DNA from: Clostridiales bacterium
Lineage (GTDB): Bacteria; Bacillota; Clostridia; Christensenellales; Aristaeellaceae
DNA: 64,000 nt
Reading direction: 5' to 3'
NCBI GenBank assembly: GCA_012523405.1
Contig: JAAYIN010000095.1
Coordinates: 1 to 64,000 of the forward strand
Made by a program: the position numbers and the translations under genes. Of the stretch, positions 25,555 to 34,801 are shown in pieces. The notes beneath the pieces were generated by a model. That model searched no databases, was not told the origin of the DNA, and saw only the letters and a program-made list of their open reading frames with translations. Every line of letters begins with the position of its first letter. The first letter of the stretch is position 1.

Positions 25555-27264
25555 ATGCTCGTGTCTATGACCGTGCGCAATATCGCGCTAATTGAAAAGC
25601 TTCAAATTGATTTTCACAAAGGCATGCAAGTGTTGAGCGGTGAAACCGGCGCAGGTAAATCTATCATTGTTGATAGCATTAATCTCATGCTGGGTGAACG
25701 TGCTGATAGGGGACTCATTCGCTCGGGCTGTGAAAAGGCCTCGGTTGAAGCTTTGATTGACATTACAGATTGTCCTGAAGCCGCCATCATCCTCCAAGAG
25801 CAGGAGCTTGAGGCAGAGGATCACCTGCTCTCCATCTATCGCGAGATTTCTATTTCTGGGCGAAATATATGCCGTGTATGCGGTGTGATTGTTCCGCTCG
25901 GTTTTTTGCGTCAATTGTCCGCTGTTCTAGTTGATATACATGGTCAGCATGATCATCAAAGCCTTCTGGACAGCAAGAACCATATGGCGTTTCTTGACTC
26001 CTTTGGCAAAGATGATTTTATCAAGCAGAAAGGCTGCGTAGCCGCCTCCTATCATATTTGGAAGGAAAGCAGCTCAAAATTCTCTGCATTGCGCAAGGAA
26101 AATGCTCAAAGGGTACAGCGTCAGGACTATCTTTCCAGTCGCGTCAAAGAGCTCGATCAAGCCAGGCTCACCGTTGGAGAAGATGCGAAGCTAGCTTTGG
26201 AGCGTGATCGCTATGCAAGCGCAGAACGCATCAACAAAGCCATACGCAAAGCTTATGAGCTTGTATCGCTTGGCAACAAAGAGCAAAGTGTGACCAGCAA
26301 GCTGGGGGAGGCGCGAAACGCGCTGGAGGGAATTGAGGATCTTGATGATCGTTTTGCTTCCCTTGCTGCAAGACTTTCATCCGTTTATTACGAAGCTGAG
26401 GAAATAGGAATTGAACTTCGTGATATCTATGAAAGTGAAAGATTTGATCCCAATCGCTATGAATCAGTTCAAGAACGGCTTGATTTAATCCGGAGGCTGG
26501 AAAAGCGGTACAGCATGTCATCAGACGAGCTTGTAGAGCATCATGAGGTGATCAAAGAAGAGCTCAGTCAGCTTGGCGGTATGGAATCAAAGCTCAAACG
26601 TGCAGAGAGTGATTATAAGCAAAAGCTTCAGCAATACCGACTTGATGCCGGCAAACTGACAAAAGCAAGGCAAACACTTGCGCATGAATTTGAAGCCATG
26701 ATGGAACAACAACTCCAGGACCTAGGAATGGAGAAAACACGCTTTGCTTGTGTTTTTGAACAGCTAGCTCCAGATCAAAAGAAAATTCCATCTGAGAATG
26801 GCGATGATCACATATCATTTTTCATCGCTCCAAACCCAGGCGAACCATTAAAGCCCCTTGATAAAACCGCTTCAGGAGGTGAATTATCCCGGTTAATGCT
26901 TGCTATGAAAGCTGCTGGAGCTGAGAACGACGGTATTCCCTGTATGATTTTTGATGAAATCGATACGGGTATCAGCGGACATATTGCCGGTGTTGTTGCT
27001 GAGAAAATGGCGTCCATTGCTCGATACCATCAAGTTCTCTGTGTCACGCACCTTGCCCAGATAGCAGCGATGGCTGACACACAATATCTTGTGAAAAAAC
27101 AAGTTGTGGGGGATAGAACCTTTACGAGCGTCAAGGAACTCGACGCAAATGAGCGAGTAGTCGAGATTGCTCGCTTGATTGGCGTTACAGATGGTCATCA
27201 TGAAAGCGGCATGGCACATGCTAAAGCAATACTTGAGGATTCACAGGAAAAAAAGAGCCAGTGA
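25555..27264 (+). CDS. recN: DNA repair protein RecN
   Basis: RecN is an SMC-like ATPase acting early in double-strand break repair. The 569-residue protein has the N-terminal Walker A VLSGETGAGKSIIVDSINLMLG, a long coiled-coil middle (about residues 150-370) and the C-terminal signature TASGGELSRLMLAMK, followed by the Walker B CMIFDEIDTGISGHIA and CVTHLAQIAAMAD. The ATG at 25555 is 11 bases after AAAGGA; a GTG at 25546 is too close. I see no LexA box directly upstream. Confidence 0.96.
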   Translation: MLVSMTVRNIALIEKLQIDFHKGMQVLSGETGAGKSIIVDSINLMLGERADRGLIRSGCEKASVEALIDITDCPEAAIILQEQELEAEDHLLSIYREISISGRNICRVCGVIVPLGFLRQLSAVLVDIHGQHDHQSLLDSKNHMAFLDSFGKDDFIKQKGCVAASYHIWKESSSKFSALRKENAQRVQRQDYLSSRVKELDQARLTVGEDAKLALERDRYASAERINKAIRKAYELVSLGNKEQSVTSKLGEARNALEGIEDLDDRFASLAARLSSVYYEAEEIGIELRDIYESERFDPNRYESVQERLDLIRRLEKRYSMSSDELVEHHEVIKEELSQLGGMESKLKRAESDYKQKLQQYRLDAGKLTKARQTLAHEFEAMMEQQLQDLGMEKTRFACVFEQLAPDQKKIPSENGDDHISFFIAPNPGEPLKPLDKTASGGELSRLMLAMKAAGAENDGIPCMIFDEIDTGISGHIAGVVAEKMASIARYHQVLCVTHLAQIAAMADTQYLVKKQVVGDRTFTSVKELDANERVVEIARLIGVTDGHHESGMAHAKAILEDSQEKKSQ

Positions 27265-27384
27265 TAAAAGGAAATGCTTGTGAAATGTTAGACAATCCTT
27301 TTCGCTTAACACCGAATGTGCTATAATATGATAGGTTTTGTGTAAATTGAATAATGAATAATGAGTCAGGAAGGACGATAAAGC

Positions 27385-28731
27385 ATGAGCACTGTACACA
27401 GATTTCCCGGCGGCATCCACCCGCATGAGGGAAAGGGAGGGAAAGCGGTAACCGCAAGCCTACCCATTGTGCAAGCACCTCAGCCATCACGCGTGATGAT
27501 TCCGCTGAAGCAGCACATAGGTAGCGTATGCAAGCCGCTGGTAAACAAAGGCGACTTCGTAAAGGTTGGACAGATGATTGGTGAACCCGTTGGCGCTATG
27601 AGCGCAGCGATTCATGCATCGGTTTCAGGAAAGGTTATTGGTTGTGAATCATGTATTGTTGCTGATGGAACTGAGCAACTATGCGTAATTATTGATAATG
27701 ACTTCAAGGATGAATGGGTGGACCTACAACCCACGCAAAATCCAGCGAGCATTACAGGTACACAACTTTCTGATATTGCAAGGCAGATGGGTATTGTTGG
27801 CCTTGGTGGTGCTACATTCCCAACCGCAGTCAAGCTTTCCATTCCTCAGGATAAAAAGGTAACCACACTCATCCTAAACGGAGCCGAGTGCGAACCTTAC
27901 CTTTCTGCTGACCATCGATTGATGGTTGAACAAGCAGAGCAGATTGTGAGCGGCGCTAAGCTTGTAAAGTCTGCTCTTGGCATTGAAAAAGTACTCATCG
28001 GAATTGAAAACAACAAGCCCGATGCTATTACTGCACTGCAAAAAGCATGCGAGGGAATAAACGGCTTTGAAGTTGTATCCCTGAAGGTCATGTACCCGCA
28101 AGGCGGCGAAAAGCAACTGGTCTATGCACTTACGCACAAGACAGTAAAAGCAGGGAAGCTACCTCTTGACCTTGGTATCATCGTCATGAACGTAGGCACT
28201 TGCTATGCACTTAATCGTGCGGTATACGAAGGACGCCCGCTGATTGACCGCATTGTAACCGTAGGCGGCTGTGTGAATAACCCCGCTAACTACTGCGTTC
28301 GTATTGGTTCGCCTGTTGAGTGGCTCATTGATACGTCAAAAGGTCTTTTGCAAGAAACAAAAACGCTCATTTATGGCGGCCCAATGATGGGCGCGGCCAT
28401 TAGTCGTGAGGATATCCCTGTAACAAAGGGTTGCAGCGGCATCGTTGCACTGGATAAGCTAAGCGCATTGGCTCAAGAGGGTCCTTGCATTCGCTGCGGA
28501 AGATGCATTGAAGCATGCCCGATGAAGCTTGCTCCCGCTACAATCGATCGCTATACAAGGCATCGCATGTTTGAAGAAGCAGAGAAAGCAGATGCCATGT
28601 CTTGCCTAGAGTGCGGAGCATGCGCATGGAGCTGTCCGGCACGCCGCAACCTCACGCAGAGTTGCCGTACCGCAAAGCATATGATTAAAAAGCAGCAGCA
28701 ACAAGAAGCTGCAATGAAGGGAGGCAACTAA
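27385..28731 (+). CDS. rnfC: Rnf complex subunit C
   Basis: RnfC is the peripheral NADH-oxidising subunit of the ferredoxin:NAD oxidoreductase that pumps Na+ or H+. The 448-residue protein starts with FPGGIHPHEGKGG, has the NADH/FMN-binding region GIVGLGGATFPTAVKL and LILNGAECEPYLSADHR, the soluble-ligand-binding domain near residues 230-310, and two [4Fe-4S] motifs, CIRCGRCIEACP and CLECGACAWSCP. A likely TATAAT -10 is near 27325, and the start follows AGGAAGGACG. It is the first gene of the rnfCDEAB operon. Confidence 0.96.
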   Translation: MSTVHRFPGGIHPHEGKGGKAVTASLPIVQAPQPSRVMIPLKQHIGSVCKPLVNKGDFVKVGQMIGEPVGAMSAAIHASVSGKVIGCESCIVADGTEQLCVIIDNDFKDEWVDLQPTQNPASITGTQLSDIARQMGIVGLGGATFPTAVKLSIPQDKKVTTLILNGAECEPYLSADHRLMVEQAEQIVSGAKLVKSALGIEKVLIGIENNKPDAITALQKACEGINGFEVVSLKVMYPQGGEKQLVYALTHKTVKAGKLPLDLGIIVMNVGTCYALNRAVYEGRPLIDRIVTVGGCVNNPANYCVRIGSPVEWLIDTSKGLLQETKTLIYGGPMMGAAISREDIPVTKGCSGIVALDKLSALAQEGPCIRCGRCIEACPMKLAPATIDRYTRHRMFEEAEKADAMSCLECGACAWSCPARRNLTQSCRTAKHMIKKQQQQEAAMKGGN

Positions 28732-28732
28732 T

Positions 28733-29740
28733 ATGCAAAAGAAGCTCGTTGTATCCTCATCACCTTTTTTGCGTAATACAGCTGTTTCAACTTCCGGCAT
28801 TATGCTAGATGTCATCATTGCATTGCTGCCAACAGCGCTTGCCGCAGTATGGTTCTTCGGTTTACCTGCACTTTCACTTATTATAGTCTCTGTATTTTTC
28901 GCTGTTCTGTCTGAGCTTGTCTATCAACGGCTCACGCATCAGAAATCTACCATTAGTGATCTAAGTGCTGTTGTAACGGGTTTACTTCTCGCTTTTAACA
29001 TCCCGGCGAATGCACCTTGGTGGATCGCGGCGATCGGTTCTATCCTTGCAATCATTTTGGTCAAGCAGATTTTTGGCGGTCTTGGACAAAACTTTGTGAA
29101 TCCTGCACTTGCAGCCAGAACCATCCTGATGCTTTCATGGACTGGCCTCATGGCCGCAACTGCCATCCCAAACGGCGGTCAGCTCTTTGGTTTGGGCGAA
29201 GTGTTAACAGATGCAGTAGCAGGAGCAACCCCGCTTTCCAGCTCCAGCGGATACTCTGTATGGCAGCTATTTGTAGGTAATGTACCCGGTATGCTCGGTG
29301 AAACCTGCAAACTGACGCTGCTGCTCGGCGGTATCTACTTAATCGTACGCCGCGTAATCGATTGGCGCGTACCTGTATCGTTCCTCGTGACAGCATTTGT
29401 TCTGTTCTATCTGCAGTACGGCGTAGTTTACTCAGCAGATAGCGGCTCACAGAATGTACTCTATCAACTGCTAAGCGGCGGATTGATTCTTGGTGCATTC
29501 TTCATGGCTACTGACTATGTAACTTGTCCTGTATCAAAATGGGGCAGAGTGATCATGGGTATCGGCTGCGCATTGATTCTATTCGTTATCCGCGTGTACA
29601 ACAATGGATATCCTGAAGGCTGTTCCTTTGGTATCCTGTTCATGAACGTTCTTACACCCCTCATTGATAAATGGACAGCACCCAAGTCCTTTGGCTCTGT
29701 CAAACGCGAGAAAGTCAAGAAGGGAGGCGCTGAGGCATGA
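28733..29740 (+). CDS. rnfD: Rnf complex subunit D
   Basis: RnfD is a membrane subunit of the NqrB/RnfD family that normally carries covalently bound FMN. The 335-residue protein has about nine or ten membrane segments. The flavin attachment region reads DAVAGATPLSS with the acceptor Thr near residue 166; the position before GAT is Ala where Ser or Thr is common. NFVNPALAARTILML and GCSFGILFMNVLTPLID are conserved family blocks. Its TGA overlaps the ATG of rnfE, so rnfG, which normally stands here, is absent. Confidence 0.95.
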   Translation: MQKKLVVSSSPFLRNTAVSTSGIMLDVIIALLPTALAAVWFFGLPALSLIIVSVFFAVLSELVYQRLTHQKSTISDLSAVVTGLLLAFNIPANAPWWIAAIGSILAIILVKQIFGGLGQNFVNPALAARTILMLSWTGLMAATAIPNGGQLFGLGEVLTDAVAGATPLSSSSGYSVWQLFVGNVPGMLGETCKLTLLLGGIYLIVRRVIDWRVPVSFLVTAFVLFYLQYGVVYSADSGSQNVLYQLLSGGLILGAFFMATDYVTCPVSKWGRVIMGIGCALILFVIRVYNNGYPEGCSFGILFMNVLTPLIDKWTAPKSFGSVKREKVKKGGAEA

Positions 29741-30375
29741 AAAAGCAATCTCTTTCAAAGGTCTTTATGAATGGTATTCTCAATGAGAATCCAATCTTCC
29801 GTCTACTGCTCGGTATGTGCCCAACCCTTGGTATTTCAACGGCAGCCTCCAACGGCATTGGCATGGGGCTTGCAACGACATTTGTATTGGTTTTTTCTAA
29901 CATGGTTATCTCAGCCCTTCGCAATATCATTCCAGAGAAGGTTAGAATTCCAAGCTTTGTTGTTGTTATCGCAACTTTCGTTACGATTATTGATCTAATC
30001 ATCAAGGCATTCATTCCAGCGCTTTCAAGCTCATTAGGCATCTATATCCCGCTCATCGTTGTTAACTGCATTATCTTTGCACGTGCAGAGGCTTTTGCAT
30101 TTAAGAACCCTGTCTTGCCATCCATCGTAGACGGAATTGGCATGGGACTTGGTTTCACCCTCGGACTGACCCTTCTTGCCTCAGTCCGCGAAATCCTAGG
30201 CACAGGTAAGTTCTTCGGGATGCAGCTTATGCCTGCGAGCTATCAACCCATGGCTGTTATCATCAGCCCAACGGGCGGATTCATTATGCTGGGTACCCTG
30301 ATTCTAATCGTTAATGCGATTGTGAACAGTATCCAAAAGCGTAAGAGCATGAAAGCAAGGGGTGAGATTGCATGA
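29737..30375 (+). CDS. rnfE: Rnf complex subunit E
   Basis: RnfE is a six-helix membrane subunit homologous to RnfA and NqrD/E, which together form the ion path and bind an iron-sulfur centre. The 212-residue protein shows [20 protein letters not shown] at the start, the paired Cys-containing half-helices ([10 protein letters not shown] and [15 protein letters not shown]), and [21 protein letters not shown]. Overlapping junctions (ATGA on both sides) couple it to rnfD and rnfA. Confidence 0.94.
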   Translation: MKKQSLSKVFMNGILNENPIFRLLLGMCPTLGISTAASNGIGMGLATTFVLVFSNMVISALRNIIPEKVRIPSFVVVIATFVTIIDLIIKAFIPALSSSLGIYIPLIVVNCIIFARAEAFAFKNPVLPSIVDGIGMGLGFTLGLTLLASVREILGTGKFFGMQLMPASYQPMAVIISPTGGFIMLGTLILIVNAIVNSIQKRKSMKARGEIA

Positions 30376-30950
30376 ATAATTTGTTATTGATTATCGTCGG
30401 CAGTGTTCTTGTTAACAACTTCGTCATGTCTCAGTTCCTTGGTATTTGCCCGTTCCTTGGTGTTTCCAAAAAGGTTGAAACCGCGATGGGTATGGGCATG
30501 GCTGTTACATTCGTTATGGCCATTGCGTCTTTCTTTGCCTATTTGATTCAAAACTACCTGCTTATTCCGCTCAATCTTGAGTACATGCAAACCATTGCGT
30601 TTATCCTTGTAATCGCTGTGCTAGTACAGATTGTTGAAATTGCACTAAAGAAAATAAGCAACTCGCTTTATCAAGCACTTGGTGTATACTTGCCACTCAT
30701 CACAACAAACTGCGCTGTTCTTGGTGTAGCTCTTCTGAATGCCCGCGAAGAATACAACCTAATTGAGTCCGTTGTTAACGGTACAAGCGCAGCAATCGGC
30801 TTTACACTTGCTATCGTAATCTTTGCAAGTATTCGTGAGCGACTTGCAGTAAGCAACATGCCTAAGTGGATGGATGGGTTCCCTGGCGCACTAATCACTG
30901 CTGGTCTCATGTCGCTTGCATTCCAAGGCTTCTCAGGACTGCTTCATTAA
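30372..30950 (+). CDS. rnfA: Rnf complex subunit A
   Basis: RnfA is the partner of RnfE in the membrane core. The 192-residue protein has [20 protein letters not shown] in the first half and [14 protein letters not shown] in the second, each with the conserved Cys that coordinates the membrane [2Fe-2S] cluster shared with Rnf[21 protein letters not shown] is also conserved. It has six predicted membrane segments. It begins by ATGA overlap with rnfE. Confidence 0.94.
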   Translation: MNNLLLIIVGSVLVNNFVMSQFLGICPFLGVSKKVETAMGMGMAVTFVMAIASFFAYLIQNYLLIPLNLEYMQTIAFILVIAVLVQIVEIALKKISNSLYQALGVYLPLITTNCAVLGVALLNAREEYNLIESVVNGTSAAIGFTLAIVIFASIRERLAVSNMPKWMDGFPGALITAGLMSLAFQGFSGLLH

Positions 30951-30968
30951 GAAAGGAGGGCTCATATA

Positions 30969-32024
30969 ATGTTAACACAGATTCTAATCGGAACAGGCGT
31001 TATTGGTGGATTAGGGCTTGTCTTTGGCTTGCTGCTATCTGTTGCCAACAAGATCTTTGAAGTCCCCTCCGATCCCAAGCGTGACGCTGTCAGAAGCTGC
31101 TTACCCGGTGCAAACTGCGGTGCATGTGGTTATCCTGGTTGTGATGGTCTTGCAGATGCGATCGTTGCAGGTAATGCACCCATCAGCGCATGTCCAGTTG
31201 GCGGAAGCGCTGTAGCAGATCAAATCTCCGAAATCATGGGAACCGATAAAACACCTGATCAGGTCAGAAACATTGCTACCGTTGTCTGCCAGGGCACAGT
31301 TGATCGCTGTAAGACGAAGTTCCCCTATCACGGTATTCAGGATTGTGTATCCGCCAGTCTTGTCAATGATGGCAATCGAGCATGCAAATACGCATGTTTA
31401 GGACTTGGCACATGCGTATCCGTATGTCAATTTGATGCGATTCATATTGATGAACATTCCAAAATTGCTGTAATTGACCCTGATAAATGCCAGAGCTGTG
31501 GTGCTTGCATCACTGCATGCCCCAAAAGCGTCCTTAGCCTCCAGCCTGAAACCGTTCCAGTGCGTCTGCTATGCCGTGCTGCCGAAGAGGGAGAGGTTGT
31601 TAGTGATAACTGCAAAATCGGTTGCGTGGGCTGCGAAATCTGCGCGGGTGCATGTAAGTTTGGTGCTCTCACAATCGAAAATCACCTTCCCGTCTTTGAC
31701 TGGAGCAAGTGCGTAAGCTGTATGATGTGCGCTGAAGCATGTCCCACTGGTGCACTTTGGGGCGATTTTGATAATCGTATGATCGCTGAAATCGATCGTG
31801 ACCTATGCATCGGATGTACTATCTGTAAGAGAAATTGTAAGTTTGATGCGATTTCTGGTGAGCTTAAGCAGCTCCATGAGATCAACGAAGCTTGCACAGG
31901 CTGTGGTCAGTGCGTGAAGAAATGCCCAAAGAAAGCAATTACACTGCACGTACGCGATCATGAGCGTGATGCAAATGCAAAAGTCGGGACAACACCTGAA
32001 GCTTTTGCAGTACCTAAGAAATAA
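30969..32024 (+). CDS. rnfB: Rnf complex subunit B (multi-cluster ferredoxin-like)
   Basis: RnfB accepts electrons from ferredoxin. The 351-residue protein has an N-terminal membrane anchor (about residues 5-27), then the CLPGANCGACGYPGC cluster motif, then several CxxCxxCxxxCP ferredoxin-type motifs: CQSCGACITACPK, CVGCEICAGACK, CVSCMMCAEACP, CIGCTICKRNCK and CTGCGQCVKKCP, plus a variant CKYACLGLGTCVSVCQ. This is the extended clostridial form with more clusters than the proteobacterial protein. It starts behind AAAGGAGG and closes the operon before a terminator. Confidence 0.96.
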   Translation: MLTQILIGTGVIGGLGLVFGLLLSVANKIFEVPSDPKRDAVRSCLPGANCGACGYPGCDGLADAIVAGNAPISACPVGGSAVADQISEIMGTDKTPDQVRNIATVVCQGTVDRCKTKFPYHGIQDCVSASLVNDGNRACKYACLGLGTCVSVCQFDAIHIDEHSKIAVIDPDKCQSCGACITACPKSVLSLQPETVPVRLLCRAAEEGEVVSDNCKIGCVGCEICAGACKFGALTIENHLPVFDWSKCVSCMMCAEACPTGALWGDFDNRMIAEIDRDLCIGCTICKRNCKFDAISGELKQLHEINEACTGCGQCVKKCPKKAITLHVRDHERDANAKVGTTPEAFAVPKK

Positions 32025-32030
32025 TAGCAA

Positions 32031-32058
32031 TGCGGCAGATGTAGGTCTGCCGCAGTTT
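32031..32058 (+). terminator. Terminator of the rnf operon
   Basis: TGCGGCAGA (32031-32039) and TCTGCCGCA (32046-32054) form a perfect 9-base stem with a 6-base loop, followed by GTTTTC. Confidence 0.88.
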
Positions 32059-32096
32059 TCTATCCATTGTCATAATCATAGAAGGGAAATGAAACT

Positions 32097-32909
32097 ATGA
32101 AGGTTGGTTTTATTGGAGCAGGGAATATGGGCGCTGCTATTATGAAGGGCGCATTCAAAAATGGCGTTCTCAACCCAAATGAAACGATGGTCTATGATAT
32201 TAATCATGGTACCACAGAGAAGCTAGCACAGGAATATCCTCTCTCCATCGCCGATAGCAATAGCCAAATCGCGTCTGAATGTGAGTGTATTATACTAGCC
32301 GTTAAGCCTCAATTTTTGGGTGCAGTTCTTGCAGAAATCAAGGATTGCTTGGATGATGACAAAAAGGTTATCTCCATTGCTGCTGGATGGTCTATGGATA
32401 TGCTGGCAGATGCTCTAGGACGGGATAATGCTCCGCAGCTTATGAGAGTCATGCCTAACACACCAGCACTCGTTGGTGAAGGCTACTCAGCCATTGCTGA
32501 TAACACCACCTTTAGCGAATCAATGCTCAGTTGGGCAAAGGAGCTTCTGGGTTCACTCGGATTTGTTCAAGTGATCTCTGAAAATCTGTTTGACGCTGTT
32601 ATTGCAGTAACCGGCAGCAGCCCCGCCTATGTATTCATGCTCATTGAAGCGATGGCTGATGGGGGAGTGAAGCTTGGCATGCCTAGGCAAACCGCCATTC
32701 ACGCCGCAGCTCAGGCGGTCTTTGGCTCGGCGAAAATGGTCCTTGAAACAGAGCAGCACCCCGCACAGCTTAAGGATAATGTATGCTCTCCTGCAGGTAC
32801 AACCATCGAAGCGGTTGAGGCCCTCGAGAAGGGCGGATTCAGAGGCATTATTTTGGATGCAATGGATCAATGCGCTGAAAAAAGCCGCAAAATGACACAA
32901 AACAAATGA
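32097..32909 (+). CDS. proC: Pyrroline-5-carboxylate reductase
   Basis: ProC reduces pyrroline-5-carboxylate to proline, the last step of the pathway whose middle enzyme ProA is at 9823. The 270-residue protein begins VGFIGAGNMGAAIMKG (dinucleotide loop), has ILAVKPQFL, RVMPNTPALVGEG, and the C-terminal signature AVTGSSPAYVFMLIEAMADGG with QLKDNVCSPAGTTIEAVEALE. The ATG follows AGAAGGGAAA. It lies in a run with rnhA. Confidence 0.97.
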   Translation: MKVGFIGAGNMGAAIMKGAFKNGVLNPNETMVYDINHGTTEKLAQEYPLSIADSNSQIASECECIILAVKPQFLGAVLAEIKDCLDDDKKVISIAAGWSMDMLADALGRDNAPQLMRVMPNTPALVGEGYSAIADNTTFSESMLSWAKELLGSLGFVQVISENLFDAVIAVTGSSPAYVFMLIEAMADGGVKLGMPRQTAIHAAAQAVFGSAKMVLETEQHPAQLKDNVCSPAGTTIEAVEALEKGGFRGIILDAMDQCAEKSRKMTQNK

Positions 32910-32925
32910 AGAGGATATAAATCAG

Positions 32926-33417
32926 ATGACAGAAATCGCACCTAAAAAGAAGATCACTCTATATACGGATGGCGCCTGTTCAGGCAATCCCGGCCCGGGG
33001 GGTTGGGGATGTGTACTAAACTACAATGGTAAAATCAAAGAGATGTCCGGTCATATGCCTAATACCACCAACAATCGTATGGAGCTTTTTGCTGTAATCA
33101 GTGGCCTTGGCGCCCTAAAAGAAGCATGCATTGTAGAAGTATATTCAGACTCAGCGTATACTGTGAATGCATTTAGGGAACACTGGATAGATAACTGGCA
33201 AAAGAACGGTTGGATGAACAGCAAAAAACAACCAGTTGAAAATTCTGATTTATGGAAGCTATTGCTTCATATGATTAAAAGCAAAAAGCATGAAGTAACA
33301 TTTCACAAGGTAAAGGGGCATTCCGATAACCCATGGAATAATCGCTGTGATGAACTAGCTACTTCTGCGATTGTTGAGTTCCGTCGATTGAACACAGAGC
33401 GTGAGGAAGAAAAATAA
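32926..33417 (+). CDS. rnhA: Ribonuclease HI
   Basis: RNase HI cuts the RNA strand of RNA-DNA hybrids. The 163-residue protein has LYTDGACSGNPGPGGWG with the first catalytic Asp, TTNNRMELFAVISGL with the Glu, VYSDSAYTVNAF with the second Asp, and HKVKGHSDNPWNNRCDELA with the His loop and last Asp. It also keeps the basic handle region (WQKNGWMNSKKQPVEN). It follows proC by 16 bases and ends before a bidirectional hairpin. Confidence 0.96.
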   Translation: MTEIAPKKKITLYTDGACSGNPGPGGWGCVLNYNGKIKEMSGHMPNTTNNRMELFAVISGLGALKEACIVEVYSDSAYTVNAFREHWIDNWQKNGWMNSKKQPVENSDLWKLLLHMIKSKKHEVTFHKVKGHSDNPWNNRCDELATSAIVEFRRLNTEREEEK

Positions 33418-33478
33418 TTGTGATCAAGATGATACATATGTATTTTCCAAATAGAATTCAAGCGAATTGACTTTGCAA

Positions 33479-33519
33479 AACAAAAGCTATGCGGCAAACA
33501 GATGCTGCATAGCTTTTGT
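33479..33519 (+). terminator. Terminator after rnhA
   Basis: ACAAAAGCTATGC pairs with GCATAGCTTTTGT around a 15-base loop and ends in TT. The symmetric A/T flanks let it work in both directions. Confidence 0.85.
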
Positions 33520-33540
33520 TAATAAAAACGCTTGAATCCA

Positions 33541-33569
33541 TTGACAGATAGGGGTTTGTGTGTTATTAT
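33541..33569 (+). promoter_or_regulatory. Promoter of the tyrosine recombinase gene
   Basis: TTGACA (33541-33546) and TATTAT (33564-33569) are separated by 17 bases. The gene start is 90 bases downstream of the -10, leaving a leader that contains an inverted repeat. Confidence 0.8.
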
Positions 33570-33575
33570 TGTTTC

Positions 33576-33611
33576 ATACTATTCGCTAAAGAATACTTTT
33601 ACGAATAGTAT
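33576..33611 (+). repeat. Inverted repeat in the recombinase leader
   Basis: ATACTATTCG (33576-33585) and CGAATAGTAT (33602-33611) are a perfect 10-base inverted repeat with a 16-base spacer. It begins 7 bases after the -10 box. It could be a repressor operator at the transcription start or a leader hairpin; no T-tract follows, so it is not a terminator. Confidence 0.7.
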
Positions 33612-33658
33612 CATATCTACATGACTACTTTCCATTGATTTGTTGGGGTGAGCTAATA

Positions 33659-34780
33659 ATGACTACATTAACCTATCATGAGATCACCAATGCTGAACGC
33701 ACAGAAAAAGTCAGAAAGAAATTATTATCGCTGCCTCCATCATGTTCTGATTTTATCAATAGCATTATGATGACCACTAGTCCGCTGACGCGTATGGCGT
33801 ACACGATCGATTTACAGACGTTTTGCGATTATGCGGCTAAGGAGATCCCCTATTTCGCCTCTAAACCAGCCTCTCAATGGACAGATGAAGATTTAGGACA
33901 ATTCACAGCGCGTGATCTCAATGGCTATGCTGGTTATTTAACCCTATACTTCAAGCAAAATGAAAAGGATGACGAAAAGCAAAAAGTGCTGCGAAATCAC
34001 GAATGCGGTGTTATGCGTAAGCTATCCTCATTGCGCTCATATTTTGACTATTTATTTAAAAATGAGCGGATTAGCGGTAACATTGCAGCCTTGGTGTCAT
34101 TACCAAAGCTGCATGAGAAACCAATCATGCATTTGATTGGCGAAGAAGTAGAAAAACTATTGAGCGTAGCTCAGGATGGTACAGCGCTAACTGATGTGCA
34201 GCAAAGATATCATAAACTAACGCGCACAAGAGACTATGCAATACTGATGTTGTTTTTAGGTACAGGTATCCGCGTCAGCGAATGCGTAGGTATTGATATG
34301 GATGATCTCGACTTCACTATGAATGCCGTTCTTGTCACCCGAAAAGGCGGCAATCAAGTTATCCTGTATTATCCTGACGAAGTCGCAGATGCACTCAAGC
34401 AATACTTATTGGAACGCAAGAAGATTAAAACCGATAAGCTACATCAAAACGCTCTGTTTCTATCATTGCAGAAGAAGCGCATTTCTCAGCGTGCGGTTCA
34501 AATCATGGTGAAGAAGTATTCATCCATTGCTGTGCCGCTCAAGAAGAAAATGAGCCCTCACAAACTCAGAAGTACCTATGCAACTCGTCTTTATCATGCG
34601 ACCGAGGATATTTATCTTGTGGCTGATGCACTTGGTCATTCTGATGTCAATACAACGCGAAAGCACTATGCCGCCATGAGCGATCAGCGCAGACGAGATG
34701 CTGCTAAAAGCGTTTATTTACCAAAGTCATCCATTTGCGCCAATATTGATCCAAGTGATGACAAGAATAGCAGCAAATAG
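33659..34780 (+). CDS. Tyrosine recombinase (XerC/D-like)
   Basis: A 373-residue site-specific recombinase with an N-terminal SAM-like core-binding domain (residues 30-140) and a C-terminal catalytic domain. All catalytic residues are visible: Arg205 in GIRVSE, Lys229 in TRKGGN, His301 and Arg304 in PHKLRST, His327 in LGHSD and Tyr337 in KHYAAM. It is longer than standard XerC or XerD. No phage genes or att-like repeats flank it; it sits between rnhA and lexA, which suggests a chromosomal role. The ATG at 33659 lies behind GGGGTGAG. Whether it resolves chromosome dimers is an inference. Confidence 0.9.
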   Translation: MTTLTYHEITNAERTEKVRKKLLSLPPSCSDFINSIMMTTSPLTRMAYTIDLQTFCDYAAKEIPYFASKPASQWTDEDLGQFTARDLNGYAGYLTLYFKQNEKDDEKQKVLRNHECGVMRKLSSLRSYFDYLFKNERISGNIAALVSLPKLHEKPIMHLIGEEVEKLLSVAQDGTALTDVQQRYHKLTRTRDYAILMLFLGTGIRVSECVGIDMDDLDFTMNAVLVTRKGGNQVILYYPDEVADALKQYLLERKKIKTDKLHQNALFLSLQKKRISQRAVQIMVKKYSSIAVPLKKKMSPHKLRSTYATRLYHATEDIYLVADALGHSDVNTTRKHYAAMSDQRRRDAAKSVYLPKSSICANIDPSDDKNSSK

Positions 34781-34793
34781 AAACATTCGTTCG
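34780..34793 (-). promoter_or_regulatory. LexA (SOS) box upstream of lexA
   Basis: Read on the minus strand, the 14 bases are CGAACGAATGTTTC, an exact fit to the Gram-positive SOS box consensus CGAACRNRYGTTYC. It lies just upstream of the -35 of the lexA promoter, as expected for autoregulation. Confidence 0.85.
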
Positions 34794-34801
34794 ACAAACG
34801 C

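Noticed and set aside
33635-33658. Earlier start for the tyrosine recombinase
   Set aside because: The preceding in-frame codons overlap the GGGGTGAG ribosome binding site; ATG at 33659 is well spaced.
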